A stretch of DNA of 64,000 nt from Membranihabitans marinus. Lineage in GTDB: Bacteria > Bacteroidota > Bacteroidia > Chitinophagales > Saprospiraceae. Within the stretch, counting starts at the first letter, position 1, and each line of letters begins with the position of its first letter. Of the stretch, positions 1-7,181 are shown one piece after another. The notes under the pieces are model-generated. The model saw only the letters and a program-made list of their open reading frames with translations. It was not told where the DNA came from and did not search any database. The stretch covers positions 1 through 64,000 of the forward strand of contig NZ_JAJQYA010000007.1 of NCBI RefSeq assembly GCF_021729155.1. Direction: 5' to 3'. Both the position numbers and the translations under genes were made by a program.

Positions 1-195
1 CTTCTCAAGCTCAGGATTTTCAAGTGCCATAAGGTCATCGACATCCATCTGAATATGGGATATCTTCTCGAGATAGGTTCTGACGGTATTTCTGCTGATG
101 CCCAGTTTCTGGGCTATAGACCTCTTGGATTCTCCTTTTTTATACAATTGTAGCAATTGTTTAATCTTACTCATAGACGTTGGTTTTCCTGCCAT
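1..195 (-). CDS. istA: IS21-family transposase IstA, N-terminal part (cut by window edge)
   Basis: The 65 codons visible begin MAGKPTSMSKIKQLLQ and contain a helix-turn-helix (GESKRSIAQKLGISRNTVRT, about residues 21-40). This matches the DNA-binding N-terminus of IS21-family IstA transposases. The catalytic DDE domain and the partner istB would lie to the left of the window. The ATG is at 193-195 and the reading frame is open to base 1. Repeated sites typical of an IS21 end lie directly upstream, which supports the call. An unrelated helix-turn-helix regulator is the alternative, but the adjoining element end makes that unlikely. Confidence 0.8.
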   Translation of the reverse strand, partial: MAGKPTSMSKIKQLLQLYKKGESKRSIAQKLGISRNTVRTYLEKISHIQMDVDDLMALENPELEK

Positions 196-256
196 CCTTT
201 TTGATTTACATTTAGTAATAATTTGTAAATCAAAAAACCAAAAACTACTCACAAGT

Positions 257-479
257 GGGACAATATGCTCCGGATTATTTTTCAGGTGGGTCAACCTGGT
301 CCGGATAAATATTAGCTTATCTATTCTAATAAGCAGGTATTTTGATCTAATTCGACCTCTTTTCCTTGTTTTTACCTACCTGGGTCAATATCCGCCGGAT
401 TGTCATGTTTCTTTGCCATGCCATCCAATCATATACGCTCTTTTGCCTTCCGGATTTACTGGGTCAGCTTAGTCCGGAA
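257..479 (+). repeat. Four transposase-binding-like repeats of the IS21 end
   Basis: The motif GGGTCA-N7-CCGGAT occurs at 257-275 (GGGACA variant), 288-306, 382-400 and 461-479 (CCGGAA variant), all in the same orientation. The conserved halves and constant 7-base spacing are seen directly. Their role as IstA binding sites is inferred from the known architecture of IS21 ends. Confidence 0.65.
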
Positions 480-487
480 TATCCACT

Positions 488-824
488 TTTCAAGTGCGAA
501 TTTTTTTGTCCAAATCAGGACCTTTTCAAATTGTTTTTGTCTTTTAAATTTTGGGTTTACAACAATTCTGTGAAGATAAATTGCATCTCCTTTTTCTCGT
601 TTATGCCATATTAATGGGGCACTAAATTGAATTGAAAAAACACACAAAATATTGTTGCTTTCTACGATTTTTAATTGCAGATTGTTTTCAATGTCTTTTT
701 CCAGTCCGACTTTGTCAATTTCTTTCCAAACCTGATATCCCTTTTTTCCTTGCAGTTGTATTGCTTTTTGGAAAAGGGAAACAACATGCTCAAAATCATT
801 TGCTGTAGTATTAACGATTTTCAT
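488..824 (-). pseudogene. GNAT-family acetyltransferase truncated by the insertion sequence
   Basis: The start is ATG at 824. About 112 residues are natural, with the typical middle part of a GNAT N-acetyltransferase: IVESNNILCVFSIQF strand, then HRIVVNPKFKRQKQFEKVL, which resembles the motif region that binds acetyl-CoA. After FALEK the frame runs into the insertion end and stops at 456, giving ten foreign residues. An intact homologue would be expected to run on for roughly another 50 residues, so the product is probably inactive. The acceptor substrate is unknown. Confidence 0.65.
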
Positions 825-921
825 TTTATCGATTTCAAATTCAATGTTAGCGTTTAGTTATCTTTTTCGTTACATTTTTATATAGTGCAATCGTGGGATG
901 TTAAGACGTACGCGGACATGA

Positions 922-1269
922 TCATTTCTTTTGGATACAGTATGAAGTGATTTTCTGAATTTGATTCGCATCATTAAACTCATAAACATCACAAGCTGAA
1001 ACAAACGAAACCCGCTTGCCATCTCTTAAAAATTCTGCCGTTCCGATTATTACAACATTATTTCCCTCAGCTATTATGTTCAGTGTTTTGAAGTCAGTTG
1101 TCACGGATTCGAAGTAACTACCGACTTGCTCACAATTGTCAATAATAGCTTGTTTTCCTGTAAATTTGTCTTCTTCAATTACAATCCATTCTGCATTTTC
1201 AGCTATATAATCGTAGGTCTTTTCAAATTCCCCGTTGGAAAATGCTTTTGCAATTTCTGTTTTTGTCAT
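922..1269 (-). CDS. NTF2-like / SnoaL-fold small protein
   Basis: The 115-residue protein begins MTKTEIAKAFSNGEFEKTY and has the pattern of an NTF2-like cone fold: N-terminal helices, then AEWIVIEEDKFTGKQAIIDN, a central helix, and a C-terminal sheet (NNVVIIGTAEFLRDGKRVSF). The GKQAIID step is common in SnoaL-like proteins. Such proteins are often small cytosolic isomerases, hydrolases or ligand binders. The sequence gives no clue to the substrate. It is one of a run of small minus-strand genes separated by short non-coding gaps, so it may be transcribed as part of that run. Confidence 0.65.
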   Translation of the reverse strand: MTKTEIAKAFSNGEFEKTYDYIAENAEWIVIEEDKFTGKQAIIDNCEQVGSYFESVTTDFKTLNIIAEGNNVVIIGTAEFLRDGKRVSFVSACDVYEFNDANQIQKITSYCIQKK

Positions 1270-1378
1270 TGTGTAAAGATTGATTTTGTATGGTTATCCT
1301 TTTTAAAGACCGATAAAGGTCTTGTAAATAAAAAAATAGCATACTTAAAGACAAAGGAGTACATGATAGCATCCGTTT

Positions 1379-1591
1379 TTATTCTCTTTTTCCTTTAATA
1401 TAAGCAAACATTGCCATGGCGTGTCCATGACCTAATTCATACTCAGCTTTCAACCAGTTGGCAACTTCTGTAGCTTTAGCTACTAATGCTCCATTATTGG
1501 TAAATCCTTTTTCCTCAGCTAGTTTTTGAAATTGTTCAGCGGTTTGACCTGTTTTTTCTTTTATGTTTTTGATGTATGTTTTGAATGACAT
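1379..1591 (-). CDS. DUF4287 domain protein (copy 1)
   Basis: The 70-residue protein is a complete single DUF4287 unit. The helix KTYIKNIKEKTGQTAEQFQKL is followed by GHGHAMAMFAYIKGKRE at the C-terminus. It closely resembles the second copy at 3726-3938, with the same start MSFKTYIKN and the same end. The function of the family is not established. In Bacteroidota it often travels with DoxX, SRPBCC and ArsR genes, as copy 2 does here. The protein is cytosolic, with no signal or membrane segment. Confidence 0.75.
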   Translation of the reverse strand: MSFKTYIKNIKEKTGQTAEQFQKLAEEKGFTNNGALVAKATEVANWLKAEYELGHGHAMAMFAYIKGKRE

Positions 1592-1658
1592 AATTATTGA
1601 TTTTTAGTTTTACGTTCGCCTATTTTTTATTAACATTGTTATGTACTGGCTTTATTCC

Positions 1659-2219
1659 TTAATTCGCTTTGGGTTTATAATAAAGTAAGATTGTTCCACT
1701 TTTAAAAACTTTGCTTTTTGTCAGTTCGAGGGTTATATTATTTTTCAGATTGTCCAAAATCGGTTCTCCTTTTTCAATGAATATTGGGTCAATCATTATT
1801 TGATATTCATCCACTAAATTCGCATTCGTAAGTTGTTTTAAAATCTTTCCGCTCCCTAAAAGTGTAATGTTCTTTTTCCCCGTTTTTTTTAATTTCCTTA
1901 TTCTATCTATGAGGTTTTCGTTGATGATTTGAGTGTTTTTCCAATCAGTTGATTGTAATGTTTTAGAAACGACAATTTTTTCTGAATTATTCATTCCATC
2001 AGCAACTTCAGGAAAAGAGTCATAAGCCATTTGAGTTGGCCAAAAACTTTTCATCATTTCGTAGGTCACTCTGCCGAATAGAAGCGTTTGGTTCGATTTT
2101 AAGCTCTCAACTGAATATTCGGCCTCTTCTCCTCCGTGTTGGTGCCAATTTATATCTTCGTTAATTCCTTTATAAAATCCATTTAAAGAAATGAATGTGA
2201 ATGATGTCAATTTTGCCAT
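1659..2219 (-). CDS. RibD C-terminal/DHFR-like reductase (copy 1)
   Basis: The 186-residue protein begins MAKLTSFTFISLNGFYKG. It has the fold-marking segments of the RibD_C/dihydrofolate-reductase superfamily: SLNGFYKG near the start, LLFGRVTYEMMKSFWP (about 46-61), KIVVSKTL, and ITLLGSGKILKQL near residue 120, where NADPH would sit. Such stand-alone proteins are predicted NAD(P)H-dependent reductases of unknown substrate. It is not the cellular folA, which is at 44672. Two relatives lie at 2303 and 5630. It is followed by a non-coding gap of about 67 bases before copy 1 of DUF4287. Confidence 0.8.
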   Translation of the reverse strand: MAKLTSFTFISLNGFYKGINEDINWHQHGGEEAEYSVESLKSNQTLLFGRVTYEMMKSFWPTQMAYDSFPEVADGMNNSEKIVVSKTLQSTDWKNTQIINENLIDRIRKLKKTGKKNITLLGSGKILKQLTNANLVDEYQIMIDPIFIEKGEPILDNLKNNITLELTKSKVFKSGTILLYYKPKAN

Positions 2220-2302
2220 AATTTTATTAATATGTTGTCTTTTTATTTATACACCGTTAGTGGATCGTTTTCATCTTGTATTGATTTTCGCATGGAAAAT
2301 TT

Positions 2303-2851
2303 CTATCCTAGAACTCGAAATCGCATACTTGTAATTTGAGTTGTTGAAATAATTTCTATCCGTTCAAGATCAATAGGCTTACAACCCAATTGATCAATAA
2401 GTCTTAACCCGTTCCCAAAAATGACAGGATAAACATGAACGACTAATTCATCCACAAGACCTAATTCAAGACCTTGTTGAGCAATGCTATGACCCAATAT
2501 TGCAACATTTTTTGCTCCTGCTGCCTCCTTGGCTGTTTGAATCACTTTTCCTACTCCTCCGGTAACAAAGTTAAATGTTAAAGGGCCTACAGTAAGCGAT
2601 TTACGGGCATTGTGTGTTACAACAAATTGTGGAATTTGTAGTCCTCCATACGGAAGAGCATCGGCGGTAACTTTGTTGTTTTTGAAATCCTTGTTACCAA
2701 GAACTACTGCTCCTAAATCTTGCATAACTCGATTTTCCATATCATCAGAATCGTCAGCCTCATGCTTGAAAATCCAATCCCAATCGTCTTCATTAGGTTT
2801 TGCAATAAAGCCGTCAAGTGACATTGTTAAGTGTATGAATACTTTCCCCAT
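2303..2851 (-). CDS. RibD C-terminal/DHFR-like reductase (copy 2)
   Basis: The 182-residue protein begins MGKVFIHLTMSLDGFIAKP, the usual start of RibD_C-type reductases. It continues with AVVLGNKDF, FVVTHNARKSL, VAILGHSIAQQGLELGLVDEL and VHVYPVIFGNGLRL, all landmarks of this fold. The NADPH-binding glycine motif usually reads GGG or GSG in relatives, and here it is LGHSIAQQ. The physiological substrate is unknown. The gap to the upstream hydrolase gene is only 5 bases, so the two are probably cotranscribed. It is clearly diverged from copies 1 and 3, so these are old paralogues rather than recent duplicates. Confidence 0.8.
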   Translation of the reverse strand: MGKVFIHLTMSLDGFIAKPNEDDWDWIFKHEADDSDDMENRVMQDLGAVVLGNKDFKNNKVTADALPYGGLQIPQFVVTHNARKSLTVGPLTFNFVTGGVGKVIQTAKEAAGAKNVAILGHSIAQQGLELGLVDELVVHVYPVIFGNGLRLIDQLGCKPIDLERIEIISTTQITSMRFRVLG

Positions 2852-2856
2852 AGAAT

Positions 2857-3426
2857 TTATTTTTTCAATTTTACGTAACTGTTAATATCATCAACCAATT
2901 CAGGTAATCCTTTCGCAAATGCATGGTCCGTTCCGTTTAAAACTCTTACGGTTGCATCGGGCATTGCCTTTTTATAGAAATTCAAATGTTTGAAAGGGAC
3001 AATTGAATCGTCTTTACAGTGATAGAGAAAAATCTTATTCACTTGCTTGAGTTCATTTTCAAAATTATCCTTGAGCGCAAAGTCGTCCACATCCCAACCG
3101 TTTTTTCCCCATAATGGTGTGGCAACTAAATACATTGCTGATATCAAAATATTTGGCTTTTCTTCTGAAATGAATTTAAGCAGCATTGAAGCACCCAATG
3201 AATGTCCTATAAGGATTATGGGTTGGTTCGCTTTTTTTAACTCTTTTGCGAAAAGATTATTCCACATCTGATAAGTTGGAGCTTCTGGGGCATCAATTAT
3301 TGGGTAAAGAACTTCAAATTGGCTTCCTAATTCATTTTTTAAGTTCTTTACTAAATCAAAACTTCCCTGTCCTACGTCACCTTGTCCACCACCACTATGA
3401 GCGAATAAAACTTTTATTGGTTTCAT
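2857..3426 (-). CDS. Alpha/beta hydrolase
   Basis: The 189-residue protein begins MKPIKVLFAHSGGGQGDVGQ. It contains the nucleophile elbow GHSLGAS (about 73-79) and the late acid and histidine positions in LYHCKDDSIVPFKHL and NGTDHAFAKG. The short length and single compact domain resemble RBBP9/YdeN-type serine hydrolases and small dienelactone-hydrolase relatives. The substrate is unknown. It is the first gene of a two-gene unit with the reductase immediately downstream. It has no signal peptide, so it is probably cytosolic. Confidence 0.75.
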   Translation of the reverse strand: MKPIKVLFAHSGGGQGDVGQGSFDLVKNLKNELGSQFEVLYPIIDAPEAPTYQMWNNLFAKELKKANQPIILIGHSLGASMLLKFISEEKPNILISAMYLVATPLWGKNGWDVDDFALKDNFENELKQVNKIFLYHCKDDSIVPFKHLNFYKKAMPDATVRVLNGTDHAFAKGLPELVDDINSYVKLKK

Positions 3427-3507
3427 TATTAATAGATTTTATTTGGCTATTCATTTAGTCAATTATAATTTTCACATTGTCCGATAACGGTCTAGTATAA
3501 ACGAAAT

Positions 3508-3726
3508 TTATTCCTTTAAAATTTCTACCACGATTTCAGCTCCCAATAGAAAGTTGATAATGTCATTAATTTTTAAAGTCCCGTTTACATTTTCAACTCT
3601 CAAAATTTTGTCGCAGTCCTCCAAATCAAAATTGAATTTATAGTCTGGGAATTTCGTATTAAGCATTTTTATCGTTTGGTTCGCCTTAGTTTTGGAGGAG
3701 ATATTGGTTTTAAAAACTTCAATCAT
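3508..3726 (-). CDS. Small hypothetical protein, possibly HMA-like fold
   Basis: The 72-residue protein begins MIEVFKTNISSKTKANQTIK and continues DYKFNFDLEDCDKILRVEN. The spacing of strands and helices resembles a ferredoxin-like fold such as small heavy-metal-associated domains, but the CxxC metal motif is absent and there is a single cysteine. The start codon overlaps the stop of the upstream DUF4287 gene (TAATGA type), which indicates translational coupling and cotranscription with the repressor operon. I do not recognise a function. Confidence 0.6.
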   Translation of the reverse strand: MIEVFKTNISSKTKANQTIKMLNTKFPDYKFNFDLEDCDKILRVENVNGTLKINDIINFLLGAEIVVEILKE

Positions 3727-3938
3727 TATTCCCTTTTTCCTTTAATATAAGCATACATTGCCATAGCGTGTCCATGACCTAATTCGAAATCTTTTTTAAG
3801 CCAATTAGTTATTTCTGTAGCTTTGGCTACTAACACTCCATTATTGGTAAATACTTTTTCCTCAGCTAATTTTTGAAATTCTTCAGATGATTTACCTGTT
3901 TTATCCTCTATGTTTTTGATGTATGTTTTGAATGACAT
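3726..3938 (-). CDS. DUF4287 domain protein (copy 2)
   Basis: The 70-residue protein is a paralogue of the one at 1379-1591, sharing the start MSFKTYIKNI and the end GHGHAMAMYAYIKGKRE. Differences are scattered through the middle. Its first 31 bases overlap the end of the DoxX gene and its last bases overlap the next small gene, so it is a middle gene of a tight operon. The family function is unknown. The context, with DoxX, an SRPBCC-VOC protein and an ArsR-type repressor, suggests a stress response module. Confidence 0.75.
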   Translation of the reverse strand: MSFKTYIKNIEDKTGKSSEEFQKLAEEKVFTNNGVLVAKATEITNWLKKDFELGHGHAMAMYAYIKGKRE

Positions 3939-4273
3939 AATTGTTGATTTTTAGATTCTGGTTTGATTTTTTGTGAATAGACATATGAAACCCCTAGAAT
4001 AATACCTACTACGATGGGCATTAAGATATAGGCTATAATCTGGTCTACCGCCATATGGCTTATAGCTGCAAAAATTAAATTGAATGTTAAACCTGCATAC
4101 GCCCATTCCCTGAGTTTAGCAGGAAGTTTTGGGAACATTATTGCAGTTGCCCCTAATATTTTGCAAACCATTAAAGCATAGGCGAAGTAATCAGGATAGC
4201 CTAAGGGCTTGGTTCCAGCGTTAAAGTATTCGTGTGCAAATAAAAGCGTCGCCAAAGGAATTATTGCTTCCAT
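3908..4273 (-). CDS. DoxX-like integral membrane protein
   Basis: The 121-residue frame has four hydrophobic segments and the DoxX-like landmarks GYPDYFAYALMVCKILGATAI and REWAYAGLTFNLIFAAISH. The family is membrane-bound and of poorly known function. Coding similarity seems to extend upstream of the first ATG: the codons before it read KKNKITFWIATSVIFV, the usual DoxX-like N-terminus. In that stretch there is no ATG, only ATA/ATC/ATT triplets near 4322-4329. Either translation starts at the internal ATG at 4273, losing part of helix 1, or a non-standard start is used. It lies within the operon, downstream of the SRPBCC-VOC gene. Confidence 0.7.
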   Translation of the reverse strand: MEAIIPLATLLFAHEYFNAGTKPLGYPDYFAYALMVCKILGATAIMFPKLPAKLREWAYAGLTFNLIFAAISHMAVDQIIAYILMPIVVGIILGVSYVYSQKIKPESKNQQLCHSKHTSKT

Positions 4274-4326
4274 TACAAAAATGACAGAAGTAGCTATCCA
4301 GAATGTGATTTTATTCTTCTTGATTA

Positions 4327-5310
4327 TTATTCTTTGTTTATGTAATTAATCATCCAATTGATACCAAACTTATCTGTAAATTCTCCGAAGTAAGCACCAA
4401 AAAACATATCTGCCATTGGCATTGTAATGTTGCCATCTACAGAAAGTTCAATAAATAGCCGGTCGGCTTCTTCTCTTGTTGCGGGTTCTAGGCAAATATG
4501 CATATTGTTTCCACTTGTTAATTTAAAGCCCATTTCTTTTGGTGCGTCCGTACCCATTAATATATGCCCACCAACTATTGGCAATTCAACGTGCAAAACC
4601 ATTTTTTTTACGTTATCGGCAACGGGAGACCAATTTTCGGTACTTGCAGACACATCTTCAAAACGTTCAATGCCTTTACCTATAAATTCAGTTTTGAAAA
4701 CAGATTTATAAAATTTGAAAGCTTCTTCTGTATTACCTGCGAAGTTTAAGTAGGTCGTTACTCTTGCCCTATTGTTTGTTTTATTTTGTTTTCGAAGTTT
4801 GAATTGTGCTTCAATGTATTGGTCTAGGTTTTCCATTGCCATGGTGAAACCTTCTTTAAAACCCATTTCAATTATTTTTTCTAAGTCAGAAAGGCTTTCG
4901 TACTTGGCTGTAATGGTTACTAGGGTTTTTTCTTCATTTTCATTGAATTCGTTTGTCCATTGGGTTCGGGGCATTTTTGGGTTAACTACTCCGTTTTCAT
5001 CACAGAATGCGTCTAAACCCGAAAACATTTTTTGATGAGCAATTTTGATGTAATCATTTTTACACCAATGACATTCTTGCGGGTTTTCACCTTCGGTATT
5101 GTACATTTCATAAAGCCAAATTCCGCCTTCACGAAAATCCATTGATTTAGTTCTTGTTTTATAGGGTTTAGGTGCCCACCATAGGTCAAGAATTTCTGGA
5201 TTTGTCCAAGCTTCCCAAACCAATTCAAGGTTTGCGGCAAATTCTCGTTCCACATTTACAGTGTTGTTTTTTTTATTGACAATGAAGTCAAATTTTAAGT
5301 TTGGGTTCAT
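4327..5310 (-). CDS. Fused SRPBCC (AHSA1-like) and VOC (PhnB-like) protein
   Basis: The 327-residue protein contains two domains. Residues about 17-165 are an SRPBCC/AHSA1 ligand-binding domain (VNVEREFAANLELVWEAWTN, later GFTMAMENLDQYIEAQ). Residues about 182-325 are a VOC/glyoxalase-like PhnB domain (RVTTYLNFAGNTEEAFKFYK, GGHILMGTDAP, FGAYFGEFTDKFGINWMINY). In many genomes these are separate neighbouring genes, so the fusion suggests joint action on one ligand. The start overlaps the ArsR stop by four bases (ATGA). ArsR-AHSA1 pairs are common, and the repressor probably controls this gene. The ligand is unknown and the protein is cytosolic. Confidence 0.85.
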   Translation of the reverse strand: MNPNLKFDFIVNKKNNTVNVEREFAANLELVWEAWTNPEILDLWWAPKPYKTRTKSMDFREGGIWLYEMYNTEGENPQECHWCKNDYIKIAHQKMFSGLDAFCDENGVVNPKMPRTQWTNEFNENEEKTLVTITAKYESLSDLEKIIEMGFKEGFTMAMENLDQYIEAQFKLRKQNKTNNRARVTTYLNFAGNTEEAFKFYKSVFKTEFIGKGIERFEDVSASTENWSPVADNVKKMVLHVELPIVGGHILMGTDAPKEMGFKLTSGNNMHICLEPATREEADRLFIELSVDGNITMPMADMFFGAYFGEFTDKFGINWMINYINKE

Positions 5311-5627
5311 TTTCCTTTTGATTTTATTTGTTCTAAAACGGTATCCAATTGGTCAAAGCGTTTTGCCATTAGCATTTTAAATTGCTCCAGCCATTTTTCA
5401 ATGTCTTTCATCTTGTCTGCATTTAAGTGATAATGAATTTCTCTGCCTTGTTGCTCCTGTGTGAGTATTTCGCACTCCGTAAGTATTCGCAAATGTTTTG
5501 AAACTGCTTGTCTGCTTGTATCAAAATGTTCGGCTATGGCATTGGGAGTCATGGTGCCAACAGCCAGAAGCATAATGATGGCTCGTCTTGTTGGGTCTGC
5601 AATTGCTTGAAAAACGTCTCTACGCAT
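5307..5627 (-). CDS. ArsR-family (SdpR-like) transcriptional repressor
   Basis: The 106-residue protein is a winged-helix regulator: RRDVFQAIADPTRRAIIMLL, then the recognition helix in FDTSRQAVSKHLRILTECEI, then a wing (QQGREIHYHLN). No CxC metal site is present. It therefore belongs to the SdpR-like, non-metal branch that usually sits beside AHSA1/SRPBCC genes. It lies 2 bases after the reductase gene and overlaps the SRPBCC-VOC gene. Autoregulation is likely, because a dyad covers the promoter upstream of the operon (6221-6258). The effector is unknown. Confidence 0.85.
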   Translation of the reverse strand: MRRDVFQAIADPTRRAIIMLLAVGTMTPNAIAEHFDTSRQAVSKHLRILTECEILTQEQQGREIHYHLNADKMKDIEKWLEQFKMLMAKRFDQLDTVLEQIKSKGK

Positions 5628-5629
5628 AA

Positions 5630-6196
5630 TTATATGGGATTATAAACCATTGCAACAATGCCGCAATCAAACTTTTGTACTACATCAAGATTGAATTTTT
5701 GCATCGCTGTCAAGTCGCTAAAAATTGGCATTCCGCTTCCAATAGCAGCAGGGTTTACAAACAAATGCAACTCGTCAATAAGTTGGTTTTTAATGAGTGC
5801 AGAAACGAACTCCCCACCACCATAGGCAATCATGTCTTTGCCTTGCATATGCTTTAAATTGGTGATTTCTTCAACCAGGTCGCCTTTAGCAATTTCGGTG
5901 TTGTCCCAAATTGATTTGTCAAGTGTTTTGGTAAATACAATTTTTTGTGTGGTAGCATACTTAAGACCGCCTTCATACTCTGGATGGTTAGGGTCCTTGG
6001 CAACATTTGCCCAATGAGGAATAAATCCTACTGCCAATTTTCTGCCTAAAACTATTGTGTCTATCGGTTTAGTAATTTCTCGAACATAATTTGTAATGTC
6101 ATCTGTCCAAGGAAATTTCATCCAATCCATTTCTCCATTTTGACCTGAAATAAAGCCGTCTATGGTCATTTGGACTTGTAATTTTAATTTTCTCAT
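5630..6196 (-). CDS. RibD C-terminal/DHFR-like reductase (copy 3), first gene of the ArsR operon
   Basis: The 188-residue protein begins MRKLKLQVQMTIDGFISGQN and carries the RibD_C-type landmarks DTIVLGRKLA, KIVFTKTLDKS, MIAYGGGEFVSALIKNQL (NADPH-binding glycines) and LFVNPAAIGSGMPIF. It is a predicted NAD(P)H-dependent reductase of unknown substrate. It is the promoter-proximal gene of a six-gene unit: reductase, ArsR, SRPBCC-VOC, DoxX, DUF4287, small protein. The promoter and dyad lie 25-70 bases upstream of its ATG. Confidence 0.85.
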   Translation of the reverse strand: MRKLKLQVQMTIDGFISGQNGEMDWMKFPWTDDITNYVREITKPIDTIVLGRKLAVGFIPHWANVAKDPNHPEYEGGLKYATTQKIVFTKTLDKSIWDNTEIAKGDLVEEITNLKHMQGKDMIAYGGGEFVSALIKNQLIDELHLFVNPAAIGSGMPIFSDLTAMQKFNLDVVQKFDCGIVAMVYNPI

Positions 6197-6220
6197 TTTT
6201 CTATATTTATTAAGTCATGA

Positions 6221-6266
6221 AACCAATCAGTTGCAAATATATATGCAATCAATCGGTTTCTCAAAT
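6221..6266 (-). promoter_or_regulatory. Promoter with overlapping dyad (probable ArsR-type operator)
   Basis: On the minus strand a Bacteroidota-type promoter reads TTTG (6266-6263), a 21-base spacer, then TATATTTG (6241-6234). An imperfect inverted repeat lies over it: AACCAATCAGTTGCA (6221-6235) against TGCAATCAATCGGTT (6244-6258), with the -7 box largely in the 8-base centre. A repressor bound to the dyad would block the promoter. Assigning the dyad to the ArsR-type protein two genes down is inference. Confidence 0.6.
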
Positions 6267-6340
6267 ATTTTATTAAAAAAAATGAATTATGTTTAGGATT
6301 TAACATTTGAAAGGTGTCGGTTTCCAATGACCGCTAACGT

Positions 6341-6405
6341 TAATGTGTAAGGAACGTTTGAACTAAAATAAGCAATGTTTTATACACGTTGTTTGGTGCA
6401 GGTTT
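6341..6405. repeat. TAACG-type element (copy 1, diverged)
   Basis: The sequence GCTAACGTTAATGTGTAA is followed after about 30 bases by TTTTATACACGTTGTTTGG, so GTGTA and TACAC can pair around the centre. It resembles the TAACGG elements at 6765, 9329 and 10111 and lies just upstream of the repressor operon. It is a weak, diverged copy. Confidence 0.35.
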
Positions 6406-6623
6406 TTACTTTTTTTGATTCCTTTTTGTCAGTATCATATCTGTATTTACACATTAAAAACTTGTCATCCACTACTGCCATTCAAAAGTAGACATCAAAC
6501 TTTTCGGATGATACGTATTTTTCAGAAAATTCGAGGTTATTAGTTCCGACTGCTTGTGTTTTTAAATTTATGGGTCTCAATTTAATTTGGAATTTCTCCT
6601 ATAGTTTTTGATTTACAAGTTAT

Positions 6624-6780
6624 TTAAAAACATCCAACGGACTTTTCGTAAAGTTCAAAAGAATCAGGGGCATTTTCTTTCGCCTCATACATTCCATTTC
6701 TGTAACCCCATTCATTAGAGATGAAAAAATGTAATTTCCTTTTGGGTCGATGAACTTCCTCATAAATTGTGGCTAACGGT
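6624..6780 (-). pseudogene. Gene fragment without a start
   Basis: On the minus strand one frame reads plausibly as protein, ending FFISNEWGYRNGMYEAKENA then PDSFELYEKSVGCF and a stop at 6624. There is no usable start. The frame begins inside the TAACGG element at 6765-6855, which may mark where the rest of the gene was lost. The family is not recognised. The remainder of 6406-6623 shows nothing I can name. Confidence 0.35.
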
Positions 6781-6855
6781 TTGTATAAGAATAGTAGCCG
6801 ATTGCGGAACTTGAATTTTCAATTTACAACTGAGTTTTATGCTGGCCACAATGTT
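6765..6855. repeat. TAACGG element (copy 2) with short inverted ends
   Basis: The core TAACGGTTTGTATAAGAATA continues to AGTAGCCGATTGCGGAACTTG. The first 25 bases and the following stretch align well with the element at 9329. The outer bases ATTGTGGC at the left and GCCACAAT at the right form an inverted repeat about 75 bases apart. The element sits exactly at the ends of two broken genes (6624-6780 and 6867-7179). Confidence 0.5.
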
Positions 6856-6866
6856 AATATTTACTA

Positions 6867-7179
6867 CTATTTCCACCAGTTGCTTTGGGTGTCTATCGTA
6901 TCGCCCACTATCAAATCTTTAAATTCATAATCGTTTGGCGAAAAACTATTCGGGCCTAAAATCGTCTGTTCGTTGTTTTAAATCGAGCTCTATCCAATTG
7001 TATTTTGTTTGTTTTACTATCCCTTCTTTTTTCAGCCCTCTTAAAAAGCTAAGTGGGATTGGGTAAATCCGTATCCATTTGCCATTTTCTAAAACACCAG
7101 CCATTCATACCAATTCATCATAGCTGCGTGAAGGCAGTGGATAGGTGGTTACTGTAAGTAAGATTTTTTTGCGGGGCAT
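6867..7179 (-). pseudogene. Broken companion gene of the DUF488 protein
   Basis: Translation from ATG 7179 gives MPRKKILLTVTTYPLPSRSY then DELV and a TGA stop. The same frame resumes as GVLENGKWIRIYPIPLSFLR then GLKKEGIVKQTKYNWIELDL. A single-base frameshift occurs after DFRPE (the next frame reads SFSPNDYEFKDLIVGDTID), and the gene ends in the TAACGG element. Proteins with this LPSRSYDELV start occur next to DUF488 genes in Bacteroidota (from memory). One nonsense change, one frameshift and a truncated end show it is dead. It begins 2 bases after the DUF488 stop. Confidence 0.6.
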
Positions 7180-7181
7180 TT

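Larger units (their letters stand above)
1..487 (-). mobile_element. End of an IS21-like insertion sequence
   Basis: The element runs in from the left edge. Its outer end is placed at about 487 because the GNAT reading frame upstream loses family similarity exactly where the sequence TGGATATTCCGG begins (minus strand). The end carries four spaced copies of one 19-base motif, as expected for the multiple transposase-binding sites of IS21 ends. The other end and the target duplication lie outside the window. Confidence 0.7.

Noticed and set aside
1659-6196. The RibD-like reductases as dihydrofolate reductase or RibD of riboflavin synthesis
   Set aside because: They lack the folA active-site pattern and the deaminase half of RibD. 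The real folA is at 44672.
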